A DNA stretch of 64,000 nucleotides from a virus. Below are positions 1-6,724 of the stretch, piece by piece. Each line of letters starts with the position of its first letter. The stretch's first letter is position 1. The notes under the pieces were generated by a model. The model worked only from the letters and a program-made list of their open reading frames with translations, was not told where the DNA came from and ran no database searches. The position numbers were made by a program, and so were the translations under genes. Location of the stretch: positions 1 to 64,000 of IMG/VR virus record IMGVR_UViG_3300001282_000007; one strand, written 5' to 3'.

Positions 1-150
1 GCCCTTGGCTAGATGCCCGTAGTGATAGTTGATGCTGTCTGCACTCAGTACCGGCATCAGATCTTTTTCACCATAGGGCAAAGGAGTGGTTTCCAGCTTG
101 GCTGGTCGTGTGCTGGCTTCAACAAGATCAATTGTATTTCTGATGTCCAT
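1..150 (-). CDS. Fe/Mn superoxide dismutase-like protein, N-terminal part (runs off the window)
   Basis: Only the first 50 codons are in the window. After a leader MDIRNTIDLVEASTRPAK the protein reads LPYGEKDLMPVLSADSINYH..GYV, which follows the start of bacterial Fe/Mn SODs (LPY..D.L.P.IS..TI.YHYGKHH..YV). The first metal-ligand His of the family is present, but the following KHH is replaced by HLA. The hydrophobic-acidic leader resembles the capsid-targeting leaders of other proteins in this window, so a virion-packaged protein is possible. A TAAATA box lies 5 nt before the ATG. Activity cannot be judged because the later His, Asp and His ligands lie outside the window. Confidence 0.5.
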   Translation of the reverse strand, partial: MDIRNTIDLVEASTRPAKLETTPLPYGEKDLMPVLSADSINYHYGHLAKG

Positions 151-155
151 AATGA

Positions 156-161
156 TATTTA
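156..161 (-). promoter_or_regulatory. TAAATA late-type box, SOD-like gene
   Basis: TAAATA on the minus strand ends 5 nt before the ATG at 150, so predicted +1 coincides with the start codon. No Shine-Dalgarno fits between them. Confidence 0.45.
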
Positions 162-374
162 TTTCCTTCTGGTGATTCGGCCACGGGCAAGATCATAAGG
201 GGTGAATTCCATTTCTACCCGATCTCCCAGCAAGACCTTGATGTTGTTTTTTCTCATGCGGCCCGACAAGTGTGCCAGCACCACAGTGTTTAGGTTGTCT
301 ATTTTTACACGGAACATGGCAGAGGGCAACACTTCCTCCACATACCCTTCCATGTTTATGGTGTCTTCTTTCAA
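159..374 (-). CDS. infA: Translation initiation factor IF-1
   Basis: This 71-aa protein matches bacterial IF-1 over its whole length, an OB-fold protein that binds the 30S A site with IF-2 and IF-3. Visible family features are KEDTINMEG at the N-terminus, [23 protein letters not shown] and [10 protein letters not shown]. The start appears to be TTG at 374, since that gives the standard N-terminus and an upstream in-frame stop blocks extension; the next ATG would remove the first strand. A phage-encoded IF-1 suggests adjustment of host initiation, perhaps towards phage messages. It lies just upstream of the SOD-like gene. Confidence 0.9.
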   Translation of the reverse strand: MKEDTINMEGYVEEVLPSAMFRVKIDNLNTVVLAHLSGRMRKNNIKVLLGDRVEMEFTPYDLARGRITRRK

Positions 375-400
375 CAGTATCTTTCGTTTTTCATAGACAA

Positions 401-805
401 TTACTTAGCAGCAAAATCCAACTCAGCTGTGATTTTTTGCAGGCGATCAAAACGGAAACTGCGCCATTCGTTCTTTTCTGTGTCAAATACTCGAACACTG
501 TGCGGGTCAGGTTGTTTGCGCGGCTTTCGACTTTCGGTCAAGCCATCTGGGTTGGTGACAGAGGATTTGAAGATTGCGCCCACAGGTGCCGGTGGAATTC
601 TGCTGCTGTCCAGAGTGCATCGCATGCTGCGTTCTGTGCCGTCAGCTTTGACAAAATCCACTGTGATTTCGCTGGTGATCAACAGGCCCCGGACCCAGGC
701 TCGTATTTCAGCTTGTCCTGCTTCGTCTGCTTCTTGATACTGTGTTCCGGGTGCGTTTTTCAGCAAGCGAAACACTTCTGCTTTTTCCCAATCTAGTGTT
801 GTCAT
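401..805 (-). CDS. Phage WYL_2/Sm-like SH3-barrel protein
   Basis: The C-terminal half (about residues 55-134) carries the motif [16 protein letters not shown] and the phrase [11 protein letters not shown], typical of the small SH3/Sm-like barrel proteins common in T4-like marine and freshwater phages. Function is unknown, with nucleic-acid binding suspected from the fold. I chose the ATG at 805 because AGGAG stands 5 nt upstream. An in-frame ATG at 841 overlaps the stop of the preceding gene as ATGA and would add 12 residues. Confidence 0.75.
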   Translation of the reverse strand: MTTLDWEKAEVFRLLKNAPGTQYQEADEAGQAEIRAWVRGLLITSEITVDFVKADGTERSMRCTLDSSRIPPAPVGAIFKSSVTNPDGLTESRKPRKQPDPHSVRVFDTEKNEWRSFRFDRLQKITAELDFAAK

Positions 806-837
806 ATGTTCTCCTAAATATTTATTAATCGGTGTTG

Positions 838-1011
838 TCATAATCCCCATCTCAATCGATACCATGCATAGTCAGTGCCCTTGCGAAAGTAGATAACATC
901 ATCCCGGTGATACCAACGAGTTTGATCACGATCGCCACCGGGTCCAAACGTGTCTATGATCCATATCAGCTGTTTTATGTCTACAGAGTTTGCGGGCAAG
1001 GACCATGTCAT
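838..1011 (-). CDS. Small KW-motif family protein (array member 6)
   Basis: A 57-aa protein starting MTWSLPANSVDIKQL and ending DYAWYRLRWGL. It is the last of six small genes whose starts overlap the preceding stop as ATGA. All end in a hydrophobic-x-(L)-(K/R)-W motif and carry Trp-rich middles. This member keeps the array overlaps on both sides (1008 and 838). No function is recognised. Confidence 0.7.
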   Translation of the reverse strand: MTWSLPANSVDIKQLIWIIDTFGPGGDRDQTRWYHRDDVIYFRKGTDYAWYRLRWGL

Positions 1012-1328
1012 GACCACTTCAACACAAACCAGTCCCGGTCCCGAGCGTCACGAAACCAGAACTTGCCACTGTCCGCATACCAACGGGCATTGGCCTCCCT
1101 TAGGTCAGGCGAAGGGCCAAAGGTGTTGTTCATCCAGACCACCATGTCATACCACTTGCCTTCTGCGTTCCCAGGAGTCACTGTTAGATACTCTTGTCCA
1201 TACACTCGACCTGTGCTGTGCTCTAGATAAAAATCAAATATCATGCCCATACTCTTCAAAACTTGTTTATCGATATCATCGCTCATGGCTTGAGCTGCTT
1301 TTTTTAATAGCGTTTGTTCCAGGTTCAT
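1008..1328 (-). CDS. KW-motif family protein (array member 5)
   Basis: A 106-aa protein starting MNLEQTLLKKAAQAMSDD and ending DRDWFVLKWS. The ATG overlaps the stop of the upstream gene (ATGA), indicating translational coupling. Like its neighbours it has a middle Trp-rich segment (WYDMVVWMNNTFG) and the C-terminal F-x-L-K-W-S signature. Function is unknown. Confidence 0.75.
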   Translation of the reverse strand: MNLEQTLLKKAAQAMSDDIDKQVLKSMGMIFDFYLEHSTGRVYGQEYLTVTPGNAEGKWYDMVVWMNNTFGPSPDLREANARWYADSGKFWFRDARDRDWFVLKWS

Positions 1329-1558
1329 GACCATTTCAGTGCAAACAGTGCAGCAGTCTTGCTATCAGTGAACTGCCAAACGGTGCCACCGTCTGCCTGG
1401 TGTTCTTCACGCCAGAGATCAGTGTGTATGCTATTGCCAAACGTATTGCAGCACCAGTCAAACATGTTGATATATCCATTTCGATCTGCTTGATCGTAAG
1501 TTAACCTGATTCGATATTTCCACTTTCGTGCATCTTGTCGTCGTTGTTTGGAGTTCAT
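1325..1558 (-). CDS. KW-motif family protein (array member 4)
   Basis: A 77-aa protein starting MNSKQRRQDARKWKYRI and ending LFALKWS. ATGA overlaps occur at both ends. The segment MFDWCCNTFGNSIHTD parallels MVVWMNNTFGPS of the next gene, which supports paralogy by tandem duplication. Function is unknown. Confidence 0.75.
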   Translation of the reverse strand: MNSKQRRQDARKWKYRIRLTYDQADRNGYINMFDWCCNTFGNSIHTDLWREEHQADGGTVWQFTDSKTAALFALKWS

Positions 1559-1758
1559 GACCACCTCAGTGTAAACCACATGTGGTATTTTTTGTTGTCA
1601 AACCAATAAATGTCCGGTCCCAGTGGGTACATCAGGTCCGCTGCTGGATCTCGACCCAGTCTGTACCACGCCTGATCAAACTTGCCCAGGTGTTGTTCAC
1701 ACCAAGGCACCACCTGATCCATTGAACTGGTGGTAGTGGCCCGGTACAAAAAATTCAT
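1555..1758 (-). CDS. KW-motif family protein (array member 3)
   Basis: A 67-aa protein starting MNFLYRATTTSSMDQVVPW and ending HMWFTLRWS. It starts at the ATG that overlaps the upstream stop. It shares the helix ...W(C)EQHLG... followed by a Trp/Tyr-rich strand and the terminal F-x-L-R-W-S. Function is unknown. Confidence 0.75.
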   Translation of the reverse strand: MNFLYRATTTSSMDQVVPWCEQHLGKFDQAWYRLGRDPAADLMYPLGPDIYWFDNKKYHMWFTLRWS

Positions 1759-2039
1759 GCCCATTTCAACAAGAACAAGGTTCTATCCGATTCTTCACGG
1801 AACCAGTATTTTCTATCACTGCCTACCCAGCGCCCTTTGTCTTGGTCTGCCCACACAGTGTCACCAAATGTTGCTCGCACCCATAACTCGATGTTGTACA
1901 TTTCTGTTACGTTGTAGTACCGAGGTTGCACCCAGTAGGGCCAATTGGGTTGTAATACTGCTTGACCAGTGTCAAGCCGTTTCTTATCGGTTACCAATTC
2001 GGTCCAGCGAGATTCTGCCATAGCACGTTTCTTTATCAT
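1755..2039 (-). CDS. KW-motif family protein (array member 2)
   Basis: A 94-aa protein starting MIKKRAMAESRWTELV and ending RTLFLLKWA. The chosen ATG at 2039 overlaps the stop of the 54-aa gene upstream. It contains LWVRATFGDTVWADQ, aligned with the NTFG segment of its neighbours. Function is unknown. Confidence 0.75.
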   Translation of the reverse strand: MIKKRAMAESRWTELVTDKKRLDTGQAVLQPNWPYWVQPRYYNVTEMYNIELWVRATFGDTVWADQDKGRWVGSDRKYWFREESDRTLFLLKWA

Positions 2040-2200
2040 GACCACTTGAGTAAAAACATCAAGGCTTCTTTTTCATTGCCAAAACAGTAATCAATTGTTG
2101 CGGTATTGTATGAGAAGTTGGTGATATAACTTGGACAATGCTGCTTGGCCCAGGCCAAAGGCTTCCAATCAAAAGGATCGTAGGGCAAAGTGACTGTCAT
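2036..2200 (-). CDS. Small KW-motif family protein (array member 1)
   Basis: A 54-aa protein starting MTVTLPYDPFDWKPLAW and ending EKEALMFLLKWS. It begins 5 nt after the stop of the gene at 2206-2604 and its own stop overlaps the next start. The WAKQHCPSY.TNF segment and terminal LLKWS place it in the array family. Function is unknown. Confidence 0.75.
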   Translation of the reverse strand: MTVTLPYDPFDWKPLAWAKQHCPSYITNFSYNTATIDYCFGNEKEALMFLLKWS

Positions 2201-2205
2201 GCTGC

Positions 2206-2604
2206 TTATCCACGGCGCATGGTTGCGATGTCATGTGCTTCTTGATCGCTGAACACCGGCACTGCATTTGATTTGTGCATGGTACCAATGCCAAGAATTT
2301 TTGTGCCTGTGTATTGCGGATTAGGTTTGCTGGATACTGCTCCTGAATGTCCGGTGTCACGGCTGGGAATGTGCGCGGTGCCTGCACGATCTGTCACACC
2401 GGTTAGATTGTACACCAAGGGCTCTGCTGCCAGGGCACGTCGACGCTTCTTTTCTTCTGCAGCCACGCCTTGACGTTTCAGCAGTTCTTTCCAGCTGGAA
2501 TCCAGCTCACGAGCCAGTCGTGCTTCCTCGGCATTGCGGTATTTGAACTTGCCCTTCTTTTTACCATTAAGACTAAGAGCAGGTCCAACTAGATGAAACG
2601 TCAT
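2206..2604 (-). CDS. Conserved phage protein with SSKPNPQYTGTKILGIGTMHKSN motif region
   Basis: A 132-aa basic protein of a family found widely in T4-like phages. It has MTFHLVGPALSLNGKKKGK at the N-terminus, a Lys/Arg-rich middle, and a conserved C-terminal half (about residues 88-118) running from GAVSSKPNPQYTGT to HKSNAVPVF. AAGGAT precedes the ATG. It heads the operon that continues into the KW-motif array and is driven by the sigma70 promoter at 2637-2665. Function is unknown. Confidence 0.75.
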   Translation of the reverse strand: MTFHLVGPALSLNGKKKGKFKYRNAEEARLARELDSSWKELLKRQGVAAEEKKRRRALAAEPLVYNLTGVTDRAGTAHIPSRDTGHSGAVSSKPNPQYTGTKILGIGTMHKSNAVPVFSDQEAHDIATMRRG

Positions 2605-2636
2605 TGAAATATCCTTTGTGGCTCAATCATGTGCTT

Positions 2637-2665
2637 ATTATAGCACAGAGTGAATTAATAGTCAA
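2637..2665 (-). promoter_or_regulatory. sigma70 promoter for 2206-2604 and the KW array
   Basis: TTGACT at -35, 17-bp spacer and TATAAT at -10 preceded by TGC (extended -10). It is a member of the repeated early-promoter cassette. Confidence 0.85.
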
Positions 2666-2666
2666 G

Positions 2667-3392
2667 TCACAATTGATCCGCGTTGATGATATTGATCTGA
2701 GATCGAATTTCTTTTGGAATGCACAACATATTTTGATAGTCTATTTTTAAAAACTCATAATCTGGCACCGCGGCCAATGTGTGTTTTATTGCGTCCGCTC
2801 CTGTGATAAAAAATTCCACCCAGATATATGGACGATATTTTTGTATGGTCTCAATGCCGCCTGCCAAGGCAGCACACTCATATCCTTCCACATCTAGTTT
2901 GATAAAATCCAATCGATCCAGGGCCAGGCCGTCAATGGTTTTTATTTCGATTGCTGTGCCCGGGCCAGTCTCTGTAATCTGCACACAACCAAAGTCTTGT
3001 GGCATACCGTAATCAATTGGAGGCACCCGGGCTGTGCCAGGGTGTTCACCAAGCCCGGCGTTGTGCAACTCACAAAAGTCAATGTCATTCAGAGCCAGGC
3101 TACCTGACAGCGCACGGTACAACTCGCGTTGTGGTTCAAAACTAATGATTCGTGGTTTCTTTGCTCGTATGTTGTTGGCCACAGGAATTGTAAAGAAACC
3201 TGCATTGGCACCACCGTCAATGATCACAGCCCCCTGTGGAACTGTGCCCAGTATGGCAAAGATGTTGCGCAGTTCATCTTCGATGTGTGTGGCACCTGTT
3301 TTGATCAAGGCTTCTGCTTGAAAACTACAGTGTCGATTTATGATAAACCGACCGTGTATGCTATCCAGCACCACAAAGTTTGGTACAGTCAT
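2667..3392 (-). CDS. FkbM-family methyltransferase
   Basis: A 241-aa class I SAM-dependent methyltransferase. The SAM-binding loop is DGGANAGFFT (about residues 59-68), followed by the acidic strand IISFEPQ and the family motif KLDVEGYE. FkbM enzymes O-methylate sugars or related small molecules, and phages often carry them with glycan-modifying genes. The ATG overlaps the stop of the upstream membrane-protein gene (ATGA). The substrate cannot be told from sequence. Confidence 0.85.
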   Translation of the reverse strand: MTVPNFVVLDSIHGRFIINRHCSFQAEALIKTGATHIEDELRNIFAILGTVPQGAVIIDGGANAGFFTIPVANNIRAKKPRIISFEPQRELYRALSGSLALNDIDFCELHNAGLGEHPGTARVPPIDYGMPQDFGCVQITETGPGTAIEIKTIDGLALDRLDFIKLDVEGYECAALAGGIETIQKYRPYIWVEFFITGADAIKHTLAAVPDYEFLKIDYQNMLCIPKEIRSQINIINADQL

Positions 3393-3691
3393 TTAAACAA
3401 CACAAGAGCCATCATCACAGCCTGCACAATAAAGCCCAGACCAATTGTGATAATGTTTAGATTGTCCTTGAGTACTATGGCCCGCAAAAACAACAAGACC
3501 AAGGCACTCCACATAAACAGCACCAGATCCAGACTGGGTGGGCGATCGCTGAGTCCTGTGATCAGAGCCAGCATTGTGGGCACAGTGGCAGCATGCAACA
3601 GGATAGCTGCCAACCAGCCCAGAGTATCTGCTGAAATTCGAGCCAGGGAATTTGCCACAAAATCACGTGCAATGTTGATGTCAAATTTCAT
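3389..3691 (-). CDS. Small membrane protein, three predicted TM segments
   Basis: A 100-aa protein with hydrophobic stretches near residues 23-45, 55-71 and 79-98. It is coupled to the SleB-type hydrolase upstream (stop/start overlap at 3688-3691) and to FkbM downstream. The position next to a cell-wall hydrolase makes a lysis role (holin-like) conceivable, but no holin family is recognised. Confidence 0.6.
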   Translation of the reverse strand: MKFDINIARDFVANSLARISADTLGWLAAILLHAATVPTMLALITGLSDRPPSLDLVLFMWSALVLLFLRAIVLKDNLNIITIGLGFIVQAVMMALVLFK

Positions 3692-4263
3692 GCTTTGTCT
3701 CCGTAAAAAATATGGTTACCAATTTTTTCAATTCGGGGCAGTTTCCAACCTGGGCTCACATAGTCCGCATGATAGAACAATGCGTTTTCAAGACTGGGCA
3801 ATCGGAATTTTTCCAACAGCACCTTCTTGGCCACTTCTTCACTTTCTTTCCAGAGTGCAGGATGCACTGGTCGAATCTTGTGATTGCTTTCGCAGTACCA
3901 GCTGAACTGACACACTACCTTTTGATAGAATGTGTTCTTCTGATATACCACTCCACACACGGTGGGGGCAAACTTGCCCGATTCTACTCGGTTCAGTGTG
4001 ACCTGAGCAACACCTACCTTGCCCTCAAAGGGTTCCGAGGCAGCTTCCCAGTAGATGTTTCTGGTGAGACAATCCAGTTGTTTGGTGTTTTCAGCAGCAC
4101 TTACATAGCCGGTGGGCAGGTTGCGATTGTCTTGGCGTAGTTGACTCAGCTTGGAATTGCAGGCTGCAAACACAGCCGCGAACACCAGCACAAGTCCGAT
4201 GGCGTTGAGAGCTCTAGAGCTCCATTTGGCCATTTTTAGATTTTGATAGATTTTTGTTTTCAT
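3688..4263 (-). CDS. SleB/CwlJ-type cell wall hydrolase with N-terminal membrane anchor
   Basis: A 191-aa protein. Residues 19-35 form a hydrophobic signal/anchor ending in AAC, and residues 63-190 are a Hydrolase_2 (SleB/CwlJ) domain with LTRNIYWEAASEPFEGK (catalytic Glu), GVAQVTLNRV and the C-terminal FYHADYVSPGW. These enzymes are muramidases or transglycosylases acting on peptidoglycan in the periplasm, so this is a plausible endolysin with a signal-anchor. It has a consensus promoter and a structured leader of about 90 nt (4264-4352). Confidence 0.85.
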   Translation of the reverse strand: MKTKIYQNLKMAKWSSRALNAIGLVLVFAAVFAACNSKLSQLRQDNRNLPTGYVSAAENTKQLDCLTRNIYWEAASEPFEGKVGVAQVTLNRVESGKFAPTVCGVVYQKNTFYQKVVCQFSWYCESNHKIRPVHPALWKESEEVAKKVLLEKFRLPSLENALFYHADYVSPGWKLPRIEKIGNHIFYGDKA

Positions 4264-4294
4264 GGTAGTTTTACTTACTCAGTTGGGTTGAAAT

Positions 4295-4308
4295 CCGGAC
4301 TAGTCCGG
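4295..4308. promoter_or_regulatory. Perfect 14-bp palindrome in the leader of the SleB-type gene
   Basis: CCGGACTAGTCCGG lies between the promoter at 4359-4387 and the hydrolase ATG at 4263. It could be an operator or, in RNA, a 5'-UTR hairpin delaying lysis-gene translation. There is no U-tract, so a terminator is unlikely. Confidence 0.5.
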
Positions 4309-4358
4309 GCCAAAATGGTAGCGTTTTGCCATTAACTAGGGAGTTAACCCCATCAACA

Positions 4359-4387
4359 ATTATAACATCAAGTTCAATTGTTGTCAA
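4359..4387 (-). promoter_or_regulatory. Perfect-consensus sigma70 promoter for the cell wall hydrolase
   Basis: TTGACA, 17-bp spacer, TATAAT. The -35 and part of the spacer lie inside the last codons of nadE (MIDNN-stop), so the promoter is embedded in the upstream coding region. Confidence 0.85.
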
Positions 4388-5168
4388 TCATGCACACCGG
4401 AATTGGCAACATCTTGTGCAGATTGGCCTCTCGGATTTTGCGATAGCGTTGAAGATTACGGGTTTGGTCTTTGCTGAGTTTTTCTGTCCAGACCATGGTG
4501 TCCAGGGCCATGGCCAGTTCCAGTTCTGGGTAGGTCATGCCTAACTGATCTTCGTCAGTTCTGCGATCATTCCAGAGTCCGTCAGTGGGGGCAGCGTCAA
4601 TGATTTCTTGCAGCAGGCCCATTTCACGTCCCATGTCCCAGACATCAGTTTTGAGGCAATCTCCAATGGGGCTGATGTCCACGCCACCGTCGCCGTACTT
4701 GGTGTAGAACCCCACACCAAAGTCTTCTACTCGATTGCCAGTGCCCACCACAATGCCACCGTTGCACTGAGCAATCTGATACAGGCTCATCATTCGCAGT
4801 CTTGCACGGCTGTTGGCAAAGGCCAATTGTTCTTGGGAATTGGATTCTTGATCTGTTGAGCACACAGGGCCAACCTTTTGTTCAAAGGCAGCAAACACCG
4901 GAGTAAGATCCAGGTTGATGTGAGTCACAGTGGCGTAGTTGTGTGTAAGCCAGGCCGCATGATCTTCACTGAGCTGTTTCTGTGCTGACACCTGATAGAT
5001 GGGCATGCTAACCACAATTGTTGGGAGTCCGGTCATGGCGCATAGTGTGCTCACAACAGAACTGTCAATACCGCCTGACACCCCAACCACCAGAGTTGAT
5101 ATCTTGGACTTGGTGGCATATTGTTTGATCCACTTCACAATATGACTGATTCGTTTTTTTGGTTTCAT
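4374..5168 (-). CDS. nadE: Ammonia-dependent NAD+ synthetase
   Basis: A 264-aa enzyme that amidates nicotinic acid adenine dinucleotide to NAD+ using ATP and NH3. The PP-loop SGGIDSS is at residues 31-37. The substrate-side motifs LRMMSLYQIA, GTGNRVEDFGVGFYTKYGDGGVDISPIGD and the C-terminal DEDQLGMTYPELE are all present, so it should be active. There is no glutaminase domain. The start overlaps the upstream stop as ATGA. A phage NadE could replenish NAD during infection or counter NAD-depleting defences. Confidence 0.93.
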   Translation of the reverse strand: MKPKKRISHIVKWIKQYATKSKISTLVVGVSGGIDSSVVSTLCAMTGLPTIVVSMPIYQVSAQKQLSEDHAAWLTHNYATVTHINLDLTPVFAAFEQKVGPVCSTDQESNSQEQLAFANSRARLRMMSLYQIAQCNGGIVVGTGNRVEDFGVGFYTKYGDGGVDISPIGDCLKTDVWDMGREMGLLQEIIDAAPTDGLWNDRRTDEDQLGMTYPELELAMALDTMVWTEKLSKDQTRNLQRYRKIREANLHKMLPIPVCMIDNN

Positions 5169-5650
5169 AGTTGATTCAACTTAGGTAATGTTTTGAGCTT
5201 TGCCCACATCTGGGATTTTTCTCGGCATTGTTGCTCTAACTCACGATAACGGTCGCCTAACTCACGCAATTGATCCCATTCTGCTTCAAGTTCAGTTGCG
5301 GGCTGCATCCAGTTCAGGCGCTCTTGTAGTGCTGCCAGAGTGGCCAGGAGGCTTGTGCCGTTGATTGTGATGTCTGCTGACTCGCCCTGGAGATCAATTT
5401 TGCCACTGGCGTTGACAGTGACCGGGGCCTGGCCAACACCAGTGGTGCCATTTGTCCAGGTTGGAGTCGCACCATAAGGGCCGGTGTTGCCAAAATAGGT
5501 ACCGCTGGTGCTGCTGCCAATTGCTGTGATTGGACCAAAAGGCATGCCCACGGTGTTGCCATGACTTGTGACGGTATTGCTGCCATTGATGTTCCAAACG
5601 CTTTTCAAAGCGTCAGGATCAATAGGATAGGATACTGTGCGGCTTTTCAT
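5165..5650 (-). CDS. Conserved T4-like phage protein with GKIDLQGESADI motif
   Basis: A 161-aa protein: MKSRTVSYPIDPDAL, then a Gly/Thr/Asn-rich low-complexity middle (residues about 20-85), then GKIDLQGESADITINGTSL and a helical tail rich in Glu and Arg (LREL..RYRELEQQC). This architecture is common in T4-like environmental phages and may be virion-associated. I start at the ATG overlapping the upstream stop rather than a GTG 8 codons upstream. Function is unknown. Confidence 0.7.
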   Translation of the reverse strand: MKSRTVSYPIDPDALKSVWNINGSNTVTSHGNTVGMPFGPITAIGSSTSGTYFGNTGPYGATPTWTNGTTGVGQAPVTVNASGKIDLQGESADITINGTSLLATLAALQERLNWMQPATELEAEWDQLRELGDRYRELEQQCREKSQMWAKLKTLPKLNQL

Positions 5651-5823
5651 TCTGGTGCTTTTTTCAGCTGCCACGAGCCGTCTTTGAGATCGGTCCAGGT
5701 CAAGGTGTCGCCCTCGTCCCAGCCCATTTGATCACATAATTCTTGTCCAAGATCCAGAATCAACTGTTCTGGATCTTCAGGATCTTCAACTATTTGCCGG
5801 ACTAGTATGTTTGGTTTTGTCAT
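5647..5823 (-). CDS. Small conserved phage protein (GWDEGDTLTW motif)
   Basis: A 58-aa acidic protein, MTKPNILVRQIVEDPEDPEQ at the N-terminus and MGWDEGDTLTWTDLKDGSW near the C-terminus. The stop overlaps the next start (ATGA) and the gene overlaps the end of the previous gene. The C-terminal pattern resembles AbrB/MazE-like beta strands, but this is only a resemblance. Confidence 0.65.
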   Translation of the reverse strand: MTKPNILVRQIVEDPEDPEQLILDLGQELCDQMGWDEGDTLTWTDLKDGSWQLKKAPE

Positions 5824-5959
5824 GACTTTTTGAGTGTTGATACCACACCGCCAGTCGAGTCAGTTTCTCTTGAAGCAGCTGATCTCGTTGCAGCGGTGTT
5901 AGTGTTGTGGGCCATTCAGTAGAAATCCTAACGGGCAATTGAAGATCCCGATGAATCAT
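5786..5959 (-). CDS. Small hypothetical protein
   Basis: A 57-aa protein starting MIHRDLQLPVRISTEW with a helical middle (LTPLQRDQLLQEKLTRLAVW). The start overlaps the upstream stop as ATGA and its last 12 codons overlap the next gene in another frame. No family is recognised. Confidence 0.55.
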   Translation of the reverse strand: MIHRDLQLPVRISTEWPTTLTPLQRDQLLQEKLTRLAVWYQHSKSHDKTKHTSPANS

Positions 5960-6147
5960 TTTGCCACAGTAGCCAAGGCTTCTTTTTCCGCTGTGATTTC
6001 TTTGCGGCGTTCTTTGATGCCCTTGCTCATTTCTTGCAGAGCTTTTCTAGCACGAGCCGCGGCTGCTTTCACACCCTTGGCTGTGAACTTTTCATTTTCT
6101 GCAATGTATGTGTCGTAGGCTGCTACAATTGATTCGTGTTGTGTCAT
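5956..6147 (-). CDS. Small histone H1/Hc1-like basic protein
   Basis: A 63-aa, highly helical Lys/Ala/Glu-rich protein: YDTYIAENEKFTAKGVKAAA, then ARARKALQEMSKGIKERRKEI. This matches the short Hc1/histone-H1-like proteins annotated in many phages. A DNA-binding role is inferred from charge and family. It is coupled by ATGA on both sides. Confidence 0.6.
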   Translation of the reverse strand: MTQHESIVAAYDTYIAENEKFTAKGVKAAAARARKALQEMSKGIKERRKEITAEKEALATVAK

Positions 6148-6386
6148 TTTGATTTCTCCTTGATGATGACTATATTCATGCCTTGAGCCACAGCCTGTTC
6201 CAGTTTGGCACTGTAGCTCTCAGCGTCGAATTCTATGATCTGATACTGTTGTCCTGATAGCCAGTCTTCCATGCACTGATCCTGAAGAAATATCGGATCA
6301 TGTTCTGAACTACCTGCTGCCACCAGCGCCTCGTGCCAAGTGTACTGTGTGAGTGTTCGACCCGGGGCTACAAAGTTCTGTATCAT
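6144..6386 (-). CDS. Hypothetical protein translated from a probable leaderless message
   Basis: An 80-aa protein (MIQNFVAPGRTLTQYTW...). The perfect sigma70 promoter at 6393-6421 ends 6 nt before the ATG at 6386, so predicted +1 is the A of the start codon and no ribosome-binding site can exist. A GTG 5 codons further up lies within the -10 region and cannot be used from this promoter. No function is recognised. Confidence 0.65.
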   Translation of the reverse strand: MIQNFVAPGRTLTQYTWHEALVAAGSSEHDPIFLQDQCMEDWLSGQQYQIIEFDAESYSAKLEQAVAQGMNIVIIKEKSK

Positions 6387-6392
6387 AGTGTA

Positions 6393-6421
6393 ATTATACA
6401 CTATGCGCGGTCACTTGTCAA
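6393..6421 (-). promoter_or_regulatory. Perfect-consensus sigma70 promoter giving a leaderless transcript
   Basis: TTGACA, 17-bp spacer, TATAAT, then TACACT and ATG. The +1 at 6386 equals the start codon of the downstream gene. Confidence 0.85.
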
Positions 6422-6423
6422 TA

Positions 6424-6639
6424 TTATTGGATGACAATATGACGACGTTGCCAAGAATCCCATATAACAGTAAGATCCCATTCTTCCACCCAACTCAGTT
6501 GAAACAGGCCCAGAGCCTGATAGTCAGGCAGGGTCAATCGATTGTCAACAATACGGGCTCGGGCGGCAGGATTGTTTTTTATCCAAGATTTGAATTTGGC
6601 ATCTGACGCATCGCCGCGATATAGGATAATGTATTGCAC
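6424..6639 (-). CDS. Small hypothetical protein, start uncertain
   Basis: A 71-aa reading frame from a GTG at 6639 (VQYIILYRGDASDAKFKSW... to ...WDSWQRRHIVIQ). No ribosome-binding site or ATG is present between the terminator at 6684-6705 and this point; a TTG at 6666 is an alternative. The middle is Trp-rich with a Leu-Phe-x-Leu-x-Trp segment (LFQLSW) reminiscent of the KW-motif family. Low certainty. Confidence 0.4.
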   Translation of the reverse strand: MQYIILYRGDASDAKFKSWIKNNPAARARIVDNRLTLPDYQALGLFQLSWVEEWDLTVIWDSWQRRHIVIQ

Positions 6640-6683
6640 AAGGTTGATGTGGAACAGTATCCACAAAATATTTAGCCAAAAGA

Positions 6684-6705
6684 AAAGGCTCCAGGGAGCC
6701 TCTGT
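6684..6705 (-). terminator. Rho-independent terminator after 6725-7060
   Basis: On the minus strand a GGCTCC/GGAGCC stem is followed by TTTTCTTTT. Confidence 0.8.
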
Positions 6706-6724
6706 CTTGCAGGATCTGCTGCTG

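Noticed and set aside
13-396. Plus-strand open frames opposite the SOD-like and IF-1 genes
   Set aside because: They are antisense shadows of well-matched minus-strand genes, with no SD or recognisable motif.
5820-5915. A 31-codon frame (MAHNTNTAATRSAA...) inside 5786-5959
   Set aside because: The overlapping 57-aa frame has the ATGA coupling to the upstream gene and more protein-like composition.
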